From Antarcticimicrobium sp033791545 (GTDB lineage Bacteria; Pseudomonadota; Alphaproteobacteria; Rhodobacterales; Rhodobacteraceae), in the NCBI GenBank assembly GCA_033791545.1, contig JASJGL010000153.1, forward strand, positions 1 through 43,364: DNA of 43,364 bases, in the 5' to 3' direction. A program made the translations under genes and the position numbers. Position 1 is the stretch's first letter, and each line of letters opens with the position of its first letter. The notes beneath the pieces were generated by a model. The model did no database searches, had not been told where the DNA came from, and saw only the letters and a program-made list of their open reading frames with translations. Positions 16,464 through 24,113 of the stretch are shown in pieces.

Positions 16464-17831
16464 TCAGACGAAATCGAAATCTCCCGCGCCCAAGCTTGTT
16501 CCCGCTTCGCCCAGCAACAGGATCGTGCCGCCGTCATGGATGATTTCCAGGTCCTTGCCCTTGTTGGAGATGCTCAGCGTCGCGAACCCGCCATCATGGT
16601 CCACAATCTGCAGCGTATCCTCGGATTTGCTGTAATCCCTGACCCTGTCGGTGCCCGCATCGGCAGCAAAGACAAAGCTGTCCTTGCCTTGACCGCCGAT
16701 CAACGTATCGTCCCCCCCCGCGCCGGCCAGCACGTCGTTGCCCCTGCCGCCGTTCAGAAGGTTGTCCTCGTAGTCTCCGCTCAGACGATCACCCTTTCCG
16801 CTGCCGATCAGGTTCTCGATGGAGGTTTCCTGGAAAAATCCTTTCGCGGATTTGTCCAGGGCACCATTTGTCGCCGCCGGGTTCTGCCAGCCACCGTTGC
16901 TGTCGAGGGTAAAGGTGATCCCGGTCCTGAACTTGGCAAAGCTGATCGTGTCGGTTCCGGCGCCGCCGATGATCGACAAGCCGTAGTCCGGATCAGTTGG
17001 CGTCAGGATGATCGTGTCGTCGCCCGCACCCAACCGGACCTGACCGCCACCGCCGTTCCCCATCTTGACCGTGTCATTGCCGTCGTTGGTGGCGATGACC
17101 CCGACCCAGCCGCCCTTGGTGATCACAACATCCTTGCCATCACCGGTCTTGACGGCCTCGGCCCCGCCGACGCCAACGGTGACCTTGTCATTGCCATCGC
17201 CCGAGTTGATGAATTCGACATATCCCTTGCTGGTCTTGACGATATCCCGGCCATTCCCAGTCGAGATCAACTCGACATACCCCGTGGTGATGGTCACGCG
17301 GTCATTTCCGTCGTGGGTCTGTACCTGCCCCGCGCCACCAGAGCCGATCCTGATCACGTCGCCGATCACAGTCTCGCCGAAGCTGCCCGTGCTGATCTGC
17401 TGAACATAGGCGTTCCCGGTCGTGACGATGTTCTCCTCCGCATAGAGGTTGATGCTGTAGGTCGCGCCGTCCTGCTGATTGCCCAGCTTGACCACGTGCT
17501 TTTCGCCGTCCAGACCGACAATAAAGCGCACCCGGGTCGAAATCAGGTCGACATCCGAATTGTAGCCCAGTTCGAGAAAGTCGATCCGACGCCCGGCCTC
17601 GTTGTCCAGATCGGTGAGTATGGTTGTATTCGACGTCTCGGCGCCAAAGCGCAGGTTTTTGATCGTCCAATCGGTGCCACTCAGGCCGACGTTGGCGCGA
17701 AGAGGGTCTGCCCCCAAGTAGTGGGCACTGTAATACCCCATGAATTTGGAATACCATTCCACATCCGATTGACCGGGCAATCGTGTCACGCCGGTGATGC
17801 CGTCAAATGTCACATTGAGAACCTCAACCAT
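16464..17831 (-). CDS. RTX-type secreted protein with 19-residue repeats
   Basis: 455-residue protein, probably exported by a type I system (no N-terminal signal, C-terminus ends GAGDFDFV). Residues 1-140 form an unassigned N-terminal domain. Residues 165-278 are six tandem 19-residue units of the form GxVxxIxTGDGNDxVxxxx. Residues about 344-387 contain ordinary calcium-binding nonapeptides (LSGDYEDNLLNGGRGNDVLA), followed by an SFVF-type cap and the secretion region. The start is placed at 17831 behind a strong GGGAGGGAG site, dropping nine residues of a longer frame. No transporter genes are nearby. AT-rich promoter sequence lies between 17832 and 17950. Confidence 0.85.
   Translation of the reverse strand: MVEVLNVTFDGITGVTRLPGQSDVEWYSKFMGYYSAHYLGADPLRANVGLSGTDWTIKNLRFGAETSNTTILTDLDNEAGRRIDFLELGYNSDVDLISTRVRFIVGLDGEKHVVKLGNQQDGATYSINLYAEENIVTTGNAYVQQISTGSFGETVIGDVIRIGSGGAGQVQTHDGNDRVTITTGYVELISTGNGRDIVKTSKGYVEFINSGDGNDKVTVGVGGAEAVKTGDGKDVVITKGGWVGVIATNDGNDTVKMGNGGGGQVRLGAGDDTIILTPTDPDYGLSIIGGAGTDTISFAKFRTGITFTLDSNGGWQNPAATNGALDKSAKGFFQETSIENLIGSGKGDRLSGDYEDNLLNGGRGNDVLAGAGGDDTLIGGQGKDSFVFAADAGTDRVRDYSKSEDTLQIVDHDGGFATLSISNKGKDLEIIHDGGTILLLGEAGTSLGAGDFDFV
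16998..17339 (-). repeat. Six tandem 57-base units in the RTX gene
   Basis: Encode residues 165-278 as six 19-residue units; each has a hydrophobic strand, then TGDGND or a variant, then a second strand. The DNA units are diverged, so the repeat is old and held by protein structure. Confidence 0.75.
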
Positions 17832-17952
17832 TTCTCCCTCCCACAATGATAAAAGCACTAAGGCAGAATAAAATTACCACAATATCCTCGTGATTGAAAT
17901 ATTACTGCGGAATTTCCGGCCAATGCGACACTATTTGACCGAAGCGGATAAG

Positions 17953-17978
17953 AAAAAACCGCGCCCGAAAGGGCGCGG
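17953..17978 (-). terminator. Intrinsic terminator of prfB
   Basis: CCGCGCCC and GGGCGCGG form a perfect eight-pair stem around a four-base loop, followed on the minus strand by six T. It lies 37 bases past the prfB stop and separates prfB from the downstream RTX gene. Confidence 0.9.
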
Positions 17979-18015
17979 CGCGGTAGTCGTGGCCGAAGGG
18001 CCGCCAGCGCGTGGA

Positions 18016-19140
18016 TCAGCCCTCGCCCTGGGCCTCGGCGCGGCTTTTTCCGGCAGCGTCCATCGCCAGCGTTGCGGCCATGAACCCGTCCAGATCGCCG
18101 TCCAGCACGCCCTTGGTGTCCGAGGTCTCATGCGAGGTGCGCAAATCCTTGACCATCTGATAGGGCTGCAGCACGTAGGAGCGGATCTGGTTGCCCCAAC
18201 CGGCATCACCCTTGGCCTCATGCGCGGCGTTGATCTCGGCGTTGCGCTTGTCGAGTTCCAGCTGATACAGCCGCGATTTCAGCGCCTTCATGGCGATGTC
18301 GCGGTTCTGGTGCTGCGATTTCTCGGAACTGGTCACCACGATGCCGGTGGGATGGTGGGTAATCCGCACAGCCGAGTCGGTGGTGTTCACGTGCTGCCCG
18401 CCCGCGCCCGAGGAGCGGTAAGTATCGATACGGATATCACTTGGGTTAACGTCGATATCGATATTGTCATCGACCACCGGATAGACCCAGACCGAGGCGA
18501 ACGAGGTTTCGCGCGTCCCCTTGCCAAACGGCGAGATCCGGACCAGCCGATGCACACCGCTTTCCGATCGCAGCCAGCCATAGGCGTTGTGCCCGGAAAT
18601 CTTGTAGGCGCAGGATTTGATCCCGGCCTCGGAGCCCGCTTCCTCGGATTGCAGCTCGACCTTATAGCCACGTTTTTCGGCCCAACGCACATACATCCGC
18701 TGCAACATCTGCGCCCAGTCACAGGCCTCGGTGCCGCCAGCCCCGGCGTTGATCTCAAGGAAGGTGTCATTGCTGTCTGCCTCGCCGTTCAGCAGCGCCT
18801 CCAGCTCCTTCTGAGCCGCCTTATCCCGGAGCGTACTAAGCGCCGCTTCGGCGTCCTGAACGACCTCGTCGTCCTCTTCCATCTCGCCCAGTTCGATCAT
18901 CTCGACATTATCGTTCAGATCACGCTTGATCGTGTCATAGACCTCCATCGCGTCGACCAGCATCTGACGCTCGCGCATCAAGGCTTGCGCGGCCTGCGGA
19001 TCATCCCACAGGTTGGGGTCCTCAACGCGGGCGTTGAATTCCTCCAGCCGGTGCTGCGCGGTCTCATGGTTCATCCGCTGGGCCAGCAGGTCCAGTGATT
19101 TCTCGATCTCGGCAACGGTGTTCTGCGTCTCGGCGCGCAT
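18016..19140 (-). CDS. prfB: Peptide chain release factor 2
   Basis: 374-residue class I release factor reading UGA and UAA. It has the tripeptide anticodon region SPF (in ISPFGKG) and the catalytic GGQ (Gly247-Gly248-Gln249 in SSGAGGQHVNTTDSAVRI). The start MRAETQNTVAEIEK at 19140 gives the normal RF2 N-terminus; the frame is open a further 60 codons upstream but that part has no family similarity. The N-terminal region is read in one frame, without the programmed +1 shift of E. coli prfB. Usually directly downstream of mrcA in related genomes; here an RTX gene lies between. Confidence 0.96.
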   Translation of the reverse strand: MRAETQNTVAEIEKSLDLLAQRMNHETAQHRLEEFNARVEDPNLWDDPQAAQALMRERQMLVDAMEVYDTIKRDLNDNVEMIELGEMEEDDEVVQDAEAALSTLRDKAAQKELEALLNGEADSNDTFLEINAGAGGTEACDWAQMLQRMYVRWAEKRGYKVELQSEEAGSEAGIKSCAYKISGHNAYGWLRSESGVHRLVRISPFGKGTRETSFASVWVYPVVDDNIDIDVNPSDIRIDTYRSSGAGGQHVNTTDSAVRITHHPTGIVVTSSEKSQHQNRDIAMKALKSRLYQLELDKRNAEINAAHEAKGDAGWGNQIRSYVLQPYQMVKDLRTSHETSDTKGVLDGDLDGFMAATLAMDAAGKSRAEAQGEG

Positions 19141-19175
19141 GGGACGTCCTGCAATACTGCGTGAATTGAATGTGG

Positions 19176-19204
19176 GTGATAGACCAGCCCCGGCACGCGG
19201 GCAA
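19176..19204 (-). promoter_or_regulatory. Candidate prfB promoter
   Basis: On the minus strand TTGCCC, a 17-base spacer and TATCAC lie about 36 bases before the prfB start. A private promoter would make sense given the unrelated RTX gene upstream. Confidence 0.4.
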
Positions 19205-19232
19205 GGTGGCTGGTCCGCAAAAAGGCGGAAAC

Positions 19233-19256
19233 GGCCATCCCCTTGGGGCGGTGGCC
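19233..19256 (-). terminator. Candidate terminator after the propeller RTX gene
   Basis: GGCCA/TGGCC with an inner CCCC/GGGG pair form an imperfect stem 24 bases past the RTX stop. The minus-strand continuation contains TTT and then TTTTT within 15 bases. Moderate support only. Confidence 0.4.
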
Positions 19257-19279
19257 ATTTCCCATCCGGCCCGATCGGA

Positions 19280-21307
19280 TCAGAACAGGAAGTCGTCCGA
19301 AGCCAGATCAGTGGCCTCAACGCCCATGAATTTGATCATCTTCCCCTCTGCCAAGATGAACGCCCCGTCGTAGCTGTCCTCCAATACCTTAGTCACCTGC
19401 TTGAAACGGTTCAGCGATCCAAAGTCCGAAAAATCAACCTTGTCCTCGCCCAGGGTGAAATCGCGTATCTTGAGATCGAGGCTGTCGTCGTCGAAGACAA
19501 AGGTATCTGAGCCGGCTCCGCCTTTCGCGACATCGAAGCCGGAGCCGGAGATGATGATGTCATCTCCCGCGCCGCCAAGCAGGAGATCGCCGCCCTCAAA
19601 GCCGTCCTCCTTGCCGGCGATCAGCACATCGTCCCCCGCGCCGCCCTCAAGCCGGTCACGTCCCGCGCCCGCCAGCAGGGTATCATCCCCGGTACCTCCC
19701 AGCAGTTGGTCGTTGCCGCCGCCGCCCTCCAGCCGGTCGTTCCCGCCCTTGCCCTCCAACTGGTCCTTGCCGCGTCCCCCCTCAAGGCTGTTGGCCCCAT
19801 TGTCCCCCACCAGCACATCCTTGTAGGTCGAGCCGATCAGGTTCTCGATCGTCCGCAGGACATCCCCCTGCGCATCGCCGCCCGTTCCCAGCCCGGTGCT
19901 CAGGTTCACCTCGACAGCCGCCGACGATCCGGCATAGCTGGCCGTGTCCTTGCCATTCCCTCCTACCATCAGGTCGGCACCAACGCCCCCTTGCAGCAGA
20001 TCGGCCCCATTGCCCCCGAACAGCCGGTCGGCCCAATTGCCCCCCCAGAGATCATCGGCCCCGGCACCGCCCTTGAGCACATCGCGCCCGATCCCGCCTT
20101 TCAGCAGATCCTTGCCCCCCAGTCCGACCAGACGGTCATTGCCGGCCAGTCCCAGCAACACGTCGTCCCCGGCCGCACCTTTGAGCAGATCCTTGCCACC
20201 GCCAATCTCCATCGAGAACATGGCAATATCTTCATGTGGCCAGTCGCCGCCATCGCTCAGCAGGAAAGAATGGCCGTCCACCTCGGCGAAGGTCAAACCG
20301 TCGGCGGCCTCCCCAAACGTCTCGTCCACCAGCTCCTGCGCCAGCGACAGCGTCCCATCCGCGTCAATGCCGTAGAGCCGCAACGCGTTGTCATCCTGAT
20401 CGATAACCGCCAGCATCTGAATGCCGTCAAGCTCGATCACCTCCACAGCCCCCAGACCGAAGAAGCCGGAATCCAGATCAAGCGAGGACACGTCGCTCAA
20501 CACACCTGTGGCATCGCTCTGGTATACAAGGAACCTGTCATTCCGGCTGTCATAGCCGACCAGATAATCGGTGCCCCCGACCGAAAGGACGGACAAGCTG
20601 TAAAGGTCGCTGCGCCCCGGTATTTCCATCTTGGACAGCAGGCCGGGCGCACCGTCAGCGTCCACCGTAAAACTGACGATCCCGCTGGACGGATTCAAGC
20701 TGGGGTCCCCCTTCACCCAACGGGCGAAAAGCAGCGTCTGATCGCCGATCTGCAGCGCCGTCACCCCGACGATCTGCTCAAGCTCGGGGACCTCGGAATA
20801 ATCGACGCTGGCGGCGAAGGTCATATCGCCATCGTATTCCAACGCGAAGACCGACAGCGTCTCTCTCCCCGTTACGGCGAAATACGGACTGCCCTCGATC
20901 TTGAACGGAACAACCTCTTGAACGTACTCGAAATCATAGCTGTCCTTGTTGCCGACCAGATCCCCAAACCGCAGTTCACCCGCGTGATCACCCGACTTGA
21001 CGATGCGATAGGAGGCAACCCAATGGCTGGAGGGGTCGGCCATCAACAGGAAATTTTTCCCCTTGTACGTGGCCAGCGTGGACAGACCATCCTCGTTGGG
21101 CATGCCCTCGGACGCGTCCCCAAGCGCGTTGAACTGGCCATCAGCATCCAGTTCAAAGATCGGAGTACCGCCGTCCGTCGCGCCGTTGAGGTAAACCAGT
21201 GTCTTACCGTTCACCTCTACCACGGCCACATCGCGATGCTTCATGGTGGAGGTCAGGCGATAGCCTTCAAGCACATTGGAAACTTCGAGAGGGCCGACAG
21301 AACTCAT
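19280..21307 (-). CDS. RTX protein with a seven-bladed-propeller-like N-terminus
   Basis: 675-residue protein, probably type I-secreted. Residues about 20-368 contain seven repeats about 50 residues apart (starting near 36, 85, 141, 190, 247, 297 and 346). Each has a short hydrophobic strand, a variable polar loop, then a pattern like VxxYxIDxDG, which is the look of a seven-bladed beta-propeller. Residues 369-605 are calcium-binding GGxGxDxLx nonapeptides in two blocks, split by the segment YAGSSAAVEVNLSTGLGTGG that is frequent in RTX proteins. The C-terminus ends ATDLASDDFLF, a typical secretion end in this group. Catalytic activity is not evident. It sits between mrcA and prfB. Confidence 0.87.
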   Translation of the reverse strand: MSSVGPLEVSNVLEGYRLTSTMKHRDVAVVEVNGKTLVYLNGATDGGTPIFELDADGQFNALGDASEGMPNEDGLSTLATYKGKNFLLMADPSSHWVASYRIVKSGDHAGELRFGDLVGNKDSYDFEYVQEVVPFKIEGSPYFAVTGRETLSVFALEYDGDMTFAASVDYSEVPELEQIVGVTALQIGDQTLLFARWVKGDPSLNPSSGIVSFTVDADGAPGLLSKMEIPGRSDLYSLSVLSVGGTDYLVGYDSRNDRFLVYQSDATGVLSDVSSLDLDSGFFGLGAVEVIELDGIQMLAVIDQDDNALRLYGIDADGTLSLAQELVDETFGEAADGLTFAEVDGHSFLLSDGGDWPHEDIAMFSMEIGGGKDLLKGAAGDDVLLGLAGNDRLVGLGGKDLLKGGIGRDVLKGGAGADDLWGGNWADRLFGGNGADLLQGGVGADLMVGGNGKDTASYAGSSAAVEVNLSTGLGTGGDAQGDVLRTIENLIGSTYKDVLVGDNGANSLEGGRGKDQLEGKGGNDRLEGGGGNDQLLGGTGDDTLLAGAGRDRLEGGAGDDVLIAGKEDGFEGGDLLLGGAGDDIIISGSGFDVAKGGAGSDTFVFDDDSLDLKIRDFTLGEDKVDFSDFGSLNRFKQVTKVLEDSYDGAFILAEGKMIKFMGVEATDLASDDFLF

Positions 21308-21419
21308 CTATGAAATCCACTTCTTAAAATTGCAGTCGCCACGAGCCTACAAAACGGGCCGCAAAGGACGCAAGAATAAAGAAATGAACCGGATGCATTC
21401 CGCGCGCGCTGGCACAGGG

Positions 21420-21439
21420 GTTGCCCCCAACGGGGCAAC
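21420..21439 (-). terminator. Hairpin after mrcA
   Basis: GTTGCCCC and GGGGCAAC form a perfect eight-pair stem with a four-base loop, 25 bases beyond the mrcA stop. No T run follows, so termination strength is uncertain. The AT-rich 21308-21419 beyond it is the likely promoter of the RTX gene. Confidence 0.5.
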
Positions 21440-21463
21440 AGAACTGCGGTCAGGAACGGGGAC

Positions 21464-24016
21464 TCAGTACAACCCGCCCGAACTGACGGTTCCGAAATTC
21501 GCCTTGGGTCCGACCGTCACGGTTCCCCCGCCCGAGGTGGTCACCTGACGTCCCGCCCCGGCCACCTCTTCGAACAGCGGCAGGTTCGACCCCATGGCAA
21601 AGCCGCCATCATAAGCCAGACCAAAGATCGGCTCTTCGCCGTCGCGGAAATATTCCGCCACCACATACTGGCCGCTGGCATCATCCGGCAGCCGGGCCCC
21701 GGTATAGCGGTCGATCTTGATGAAGTGCCCGCCCGGCGGCACCTTGAACGGGCCGCCACCGAATTTTTTGACCGCTTTTTCCATGAACGACTGGAACACC
21801 GGCCCGCACATCGAGGCCCCATAGGCCCCCCGCCCCAGCGGGCGCGGCCGATCATAGCCGATATAACAGCCGGCGACGATATTGCTGGTGAAGCCGATGA
21901 ACCAGACGTCGCGCGCCTCGTTGGTGGTACCGGTCTTGCCGGCGGTGGGCACCGGCAGGTTGACCGCGCCGCTGGCGGTGCCGCGTTCGACCACGCCGCG
22001 CATCATCGAGGTCAGTTGGTAGGCGGTGATCGCATTCATCACCCGGGTCCGGTTCGACAGGATGCGCGGGGGCTGCCCCGGAGGCAGCGCCGCCACATCG
22101 CAATCGGCACAGGCGCGCTTGTCATGGCGATAGATCGTCTTGCCGAACCGATCCTGAATCCGGTCAACCAGCGTCGGTTCAACCCGCTCGCCGCCATTGG
22201 CGAACATCGCATAGGCCGCCACCATCCGGTACAGCGTGGTTTCCTGCGAGCCCAGCGAGTTGGCCAGATAGGCGCCCATCTCGTCGTAGACGCCAAAGCG
22301 CTCGGCATAGCTTGCCACCACCGGCATGCTGACCTCTTGCGCCAGACGGATGGTCATCAGGTTCCGGCTCATCTCGATGCCGGTGCGCATGGGGGTCGGC
22401 CCGTAGAACTTGTTCGACGAATTGCGCGGGCGCCACATCCCCTGCGGCGTATCGATCTCGATCGGCGCGTCGACCACGATGGTGGCGGGGGTATAGCCAC
22501 TGTCAAGCGCGGCGGCATAGACGAAGGGTTTGAACGACGAGCCCGGCTGACGCATCGCCTGGGTGGCGCGGTTGAACACCGTATCCTGATAGGAAAAACC
22601 GCCCTGCATCGCGATCACCCGACCAGTATTGACGTCCATCGCCATGAAGCCGCCCTGAACCTCGGGCACCTGACGCAACGTCCAACGGATGAACGCGCCA
22701 TCCTTGTCGCTGACCATCTGGCGCACCAGCACCACATCGCCAAGCTCCAGCAGGTCGCCGGCCACGCGGGCCTTCTTCGCCAGCTTGCCGTCGTCCAGCC
22801 GCTTGCGCGCCCAAAGCACGTCCTTGGCGGGGATCCAGTCACCGCCTTCGGCCACGTCGACCCCCTCGATCCCGATGCGGGCGTCGTTCTTGCCGACCTC
22901 CAGCACCACGGCCAGATGCCATGGGCCGCTCAGCGTCACATCGCGCGGCGCGTTGATCTCGGACAGGGCGGCGCGCCAGCTTTCCTCGGTTGCAAGCTTG
23001 TCCGCCGGGATCTGGCCAAGCGTGCCATGCCAGACGCCCCGGCCACGGTCATATTTCTCAAGCTCTTCGCGTAGCGACCGGGCCGCCTCGATCTGCATCT
23101 CACGATCGACGGTGGCCCGCACGGTAAACCCGCCGGTAAAGAATTCACCCTCGCCGAAATCTTCGCTCAACTGGCGGCGAATCTCGTCGGTGAAATAGTC
23201 ACGCGGCGGCAGCGATGTGCGAAAGCTCTGGAAATCGCCGTTCTGGACCGAGCGCAGCGGCAGCGCCACCTCTTGCTCGTAGACCGCCGGGGTGATGACG
23301 CCGTTCTCTTTCATCTCCCGCAGCACATAATCGCGGCGTTGGCGCAACCGCTCCTTGTTGCGCACCGGATGGAAATCCGACGGCGCCTTGGGCATCGAGG
23401 CCAGGAACGCCGCCTCATGCGGGGCCAGTTCGCCCAGCGTCTTGTTGAAATAGGTCTGCGCCGCCGCCGTCACCCCATAAGAGTTCTGGCCCAGAAAGAT
23501 CTCGTTGAGATAGAGCTCAAGGATCTTTTCCTTGTCCAGCGTATGCTCCAGCCGCGCCGCCAGAATGATTTCCTTGATCTTGCGCGCGATCTTGCGATCG
23601 CCCGACAGCAGAAAGTTCTTCATGACCTGCTGGGTGATCGTCGACGCCCCGCGCACGGTCTTGCCGCGCGTACGAATCGCCTCGAACGCCGCCACAGCGA
23701 TGCCGCGCGGATCATAACCCTTGTGCTGATAGAAATTCTTGTCCTCGGCCGAGATAAAGGCCTGCTTGACCAGATCGGGAATCTCGTCAGAGGGGGTGAA
23801 CAACCGCCGCTCCTGCGCGAATTCGTCGATCAGCGCGCCCTCGCCGGAATAAATCCGGCTGATGGTGGCCGGACGATACTGCGCCAGCGCCTCGTGGCTG
23901 GGCAGATCGCGGGCATACATCCAGAACACGCCGCCGACGCCAAGCGCCACCATGAAGATGCTCAGCGTAATCAGGCTGAAGATCGCCCCGAAGAAAGAGA
24001 AGATAAACCGAAGCAC
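21464..24016 (-). CDS. mrcA: Penicillin-binding protein 1A (bifunctional)
   Basis: 850-residue class A PBP that polymerises glycan strands and cross-links peptides at the periplasmic face. Membrane anchor about 9-33. The GT51 glycosyltransferase domain (about 55-230) has catalytic Glu91 in SAEDKNFYQHKG and GASTITQQVMKN. An OB-like insert follows. The transpeptidase domain has Ser493-x-x-Lys496 (GSSFKP), SRN in MSRNLMTIRLAQ and Lys694 in TAGKTGTTNEARD. Full length for the family. In related alphaproteobacteria it normally lies between amiC and prfB; here a sulfotransferase gene precedes and an RTX gene follows. Confidence 0.97.
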   Translation of the reverse strand: MLRFIFSFFGAIFSLITLSIFMVALGVGGVFWMYARDLPSHEALAQYRPATISRIYSGEGALIDEFAQERRLFTPSDEIPDLVKQAFISAEDKNFYQHKGYDPRGIAVAAFEAIRTRGKTVRGASTITQQVMKNFLLSGDRKIARKIKEIILAARLEHTLDKEKILELYLNEIFLGQNSYGVTAAAQTYFNKTLGELAPHEAAFLASMPKAPSDFHPVRNKERLRQRRDYVLREMKENGVITPAVYEQEVALPLRSVQNGDFQSFRTSLPPRDYFTDEIRRQLSEDFGEGEFFTGGFTVRATVDREMQIEAARSLREELEKYDRGRGVWHGTLGQIPADKLATEESWRAALSEINAPRDVTLSGPWHLAVVLEVGKNDARIGIEGVDVAEGGDWIPAKDVLWARKRLDDGKLAKKARVAGDLLELGDVVLVRQMVSDKDGAFIRWTLRQVPEVQGGFMAMDVNTGRVIAMQGGFSYQDTVFNRATQAMRQPGSSFKPFVYAAALDSGYTPATIVVDAPIEIDTPQGMWRPRNSSNKFYGPTPMRTGIEMSRNLMTIRLAQEVSMPVVASYAERFGVYDEMGAYLANSLGSQETTLYRMVAAYAMFANGGERVEPTLVDRIQDRFGKTIYRHDKRACADCDVAALPPGQPPRILSNRTRVMNAITAYQLTSMMRGVVERGTASGAVNLPVPTAGKTGTTNEARDVWFIGFTSNIVAGCYIGYDRPRPLGRGAYGASMCGPVFQSFMEKAVKKFGGGPFKVPPGGHFIKIDRYTGARLPDDASGQYVVAEYFRDGEEPIFGLAYDGGFAMGSNLPLFEEVAGAGRQVTTSGGGTVTVGPKANFGTVSSGGLY

Positions 24017-24045
24017 TGTGAAGCCTTTTCTCGCGCAGTCTCTGC

Positions 24046-24074
24046 TATATAGGGTGCCGGACCCAAGGGGTCAA
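24046..24074 (-). promoter_or_regulatory. Strong sigma-70-like promoter of mrcA
   Basis: On the minus strand TTGACC, exactly 17 bases, then TATATA, ending 29 bases before the mrcA start. It is the best -35/-10 match seen in the window and indicates that mrcA is transcribed independently of the sulfotransferase gene. Confidence 0.75.
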
Positions 24075-24101
24075 AACAGGAACCGGCAAATTGATGCCGG
24101 T
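24073..24101 (-). terminator. Terminator of the sulfotransferase gene
   Basis: ACCGGCA/TGCCGGT stem with six-base loop (24082-24101), followed on the minus strand by TCCTGTTTTG, 12 bases past the stop. It abuts the mrcA promoter. Confidence 0.6.
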
Positions 24102-24113
24102 CGTGGGGGCAAC

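Noticed and set aside
18016..19140. A programmed +1 frameshift in prfB, as in E. coli
   Set aside because: The RF2 N-terminus reads through in one frame with no internal TGA at the equivalent site.
19500..20200. Regular short DNA repeats suggestive of a CRISPR or satellite array
   Set aside because: They are the 27-base coding units of RTX nonapeptides, in frame and without unique spacers of constant length.
19706..21313. A 535-codon open frame on the plus strand opposite the propeller RTX gene
   Set aside because: The minus-strand frame has recognisable RTX repeats and a secretion C-terminus; the plus-strand translation has low complexity that mirrors those repeats.
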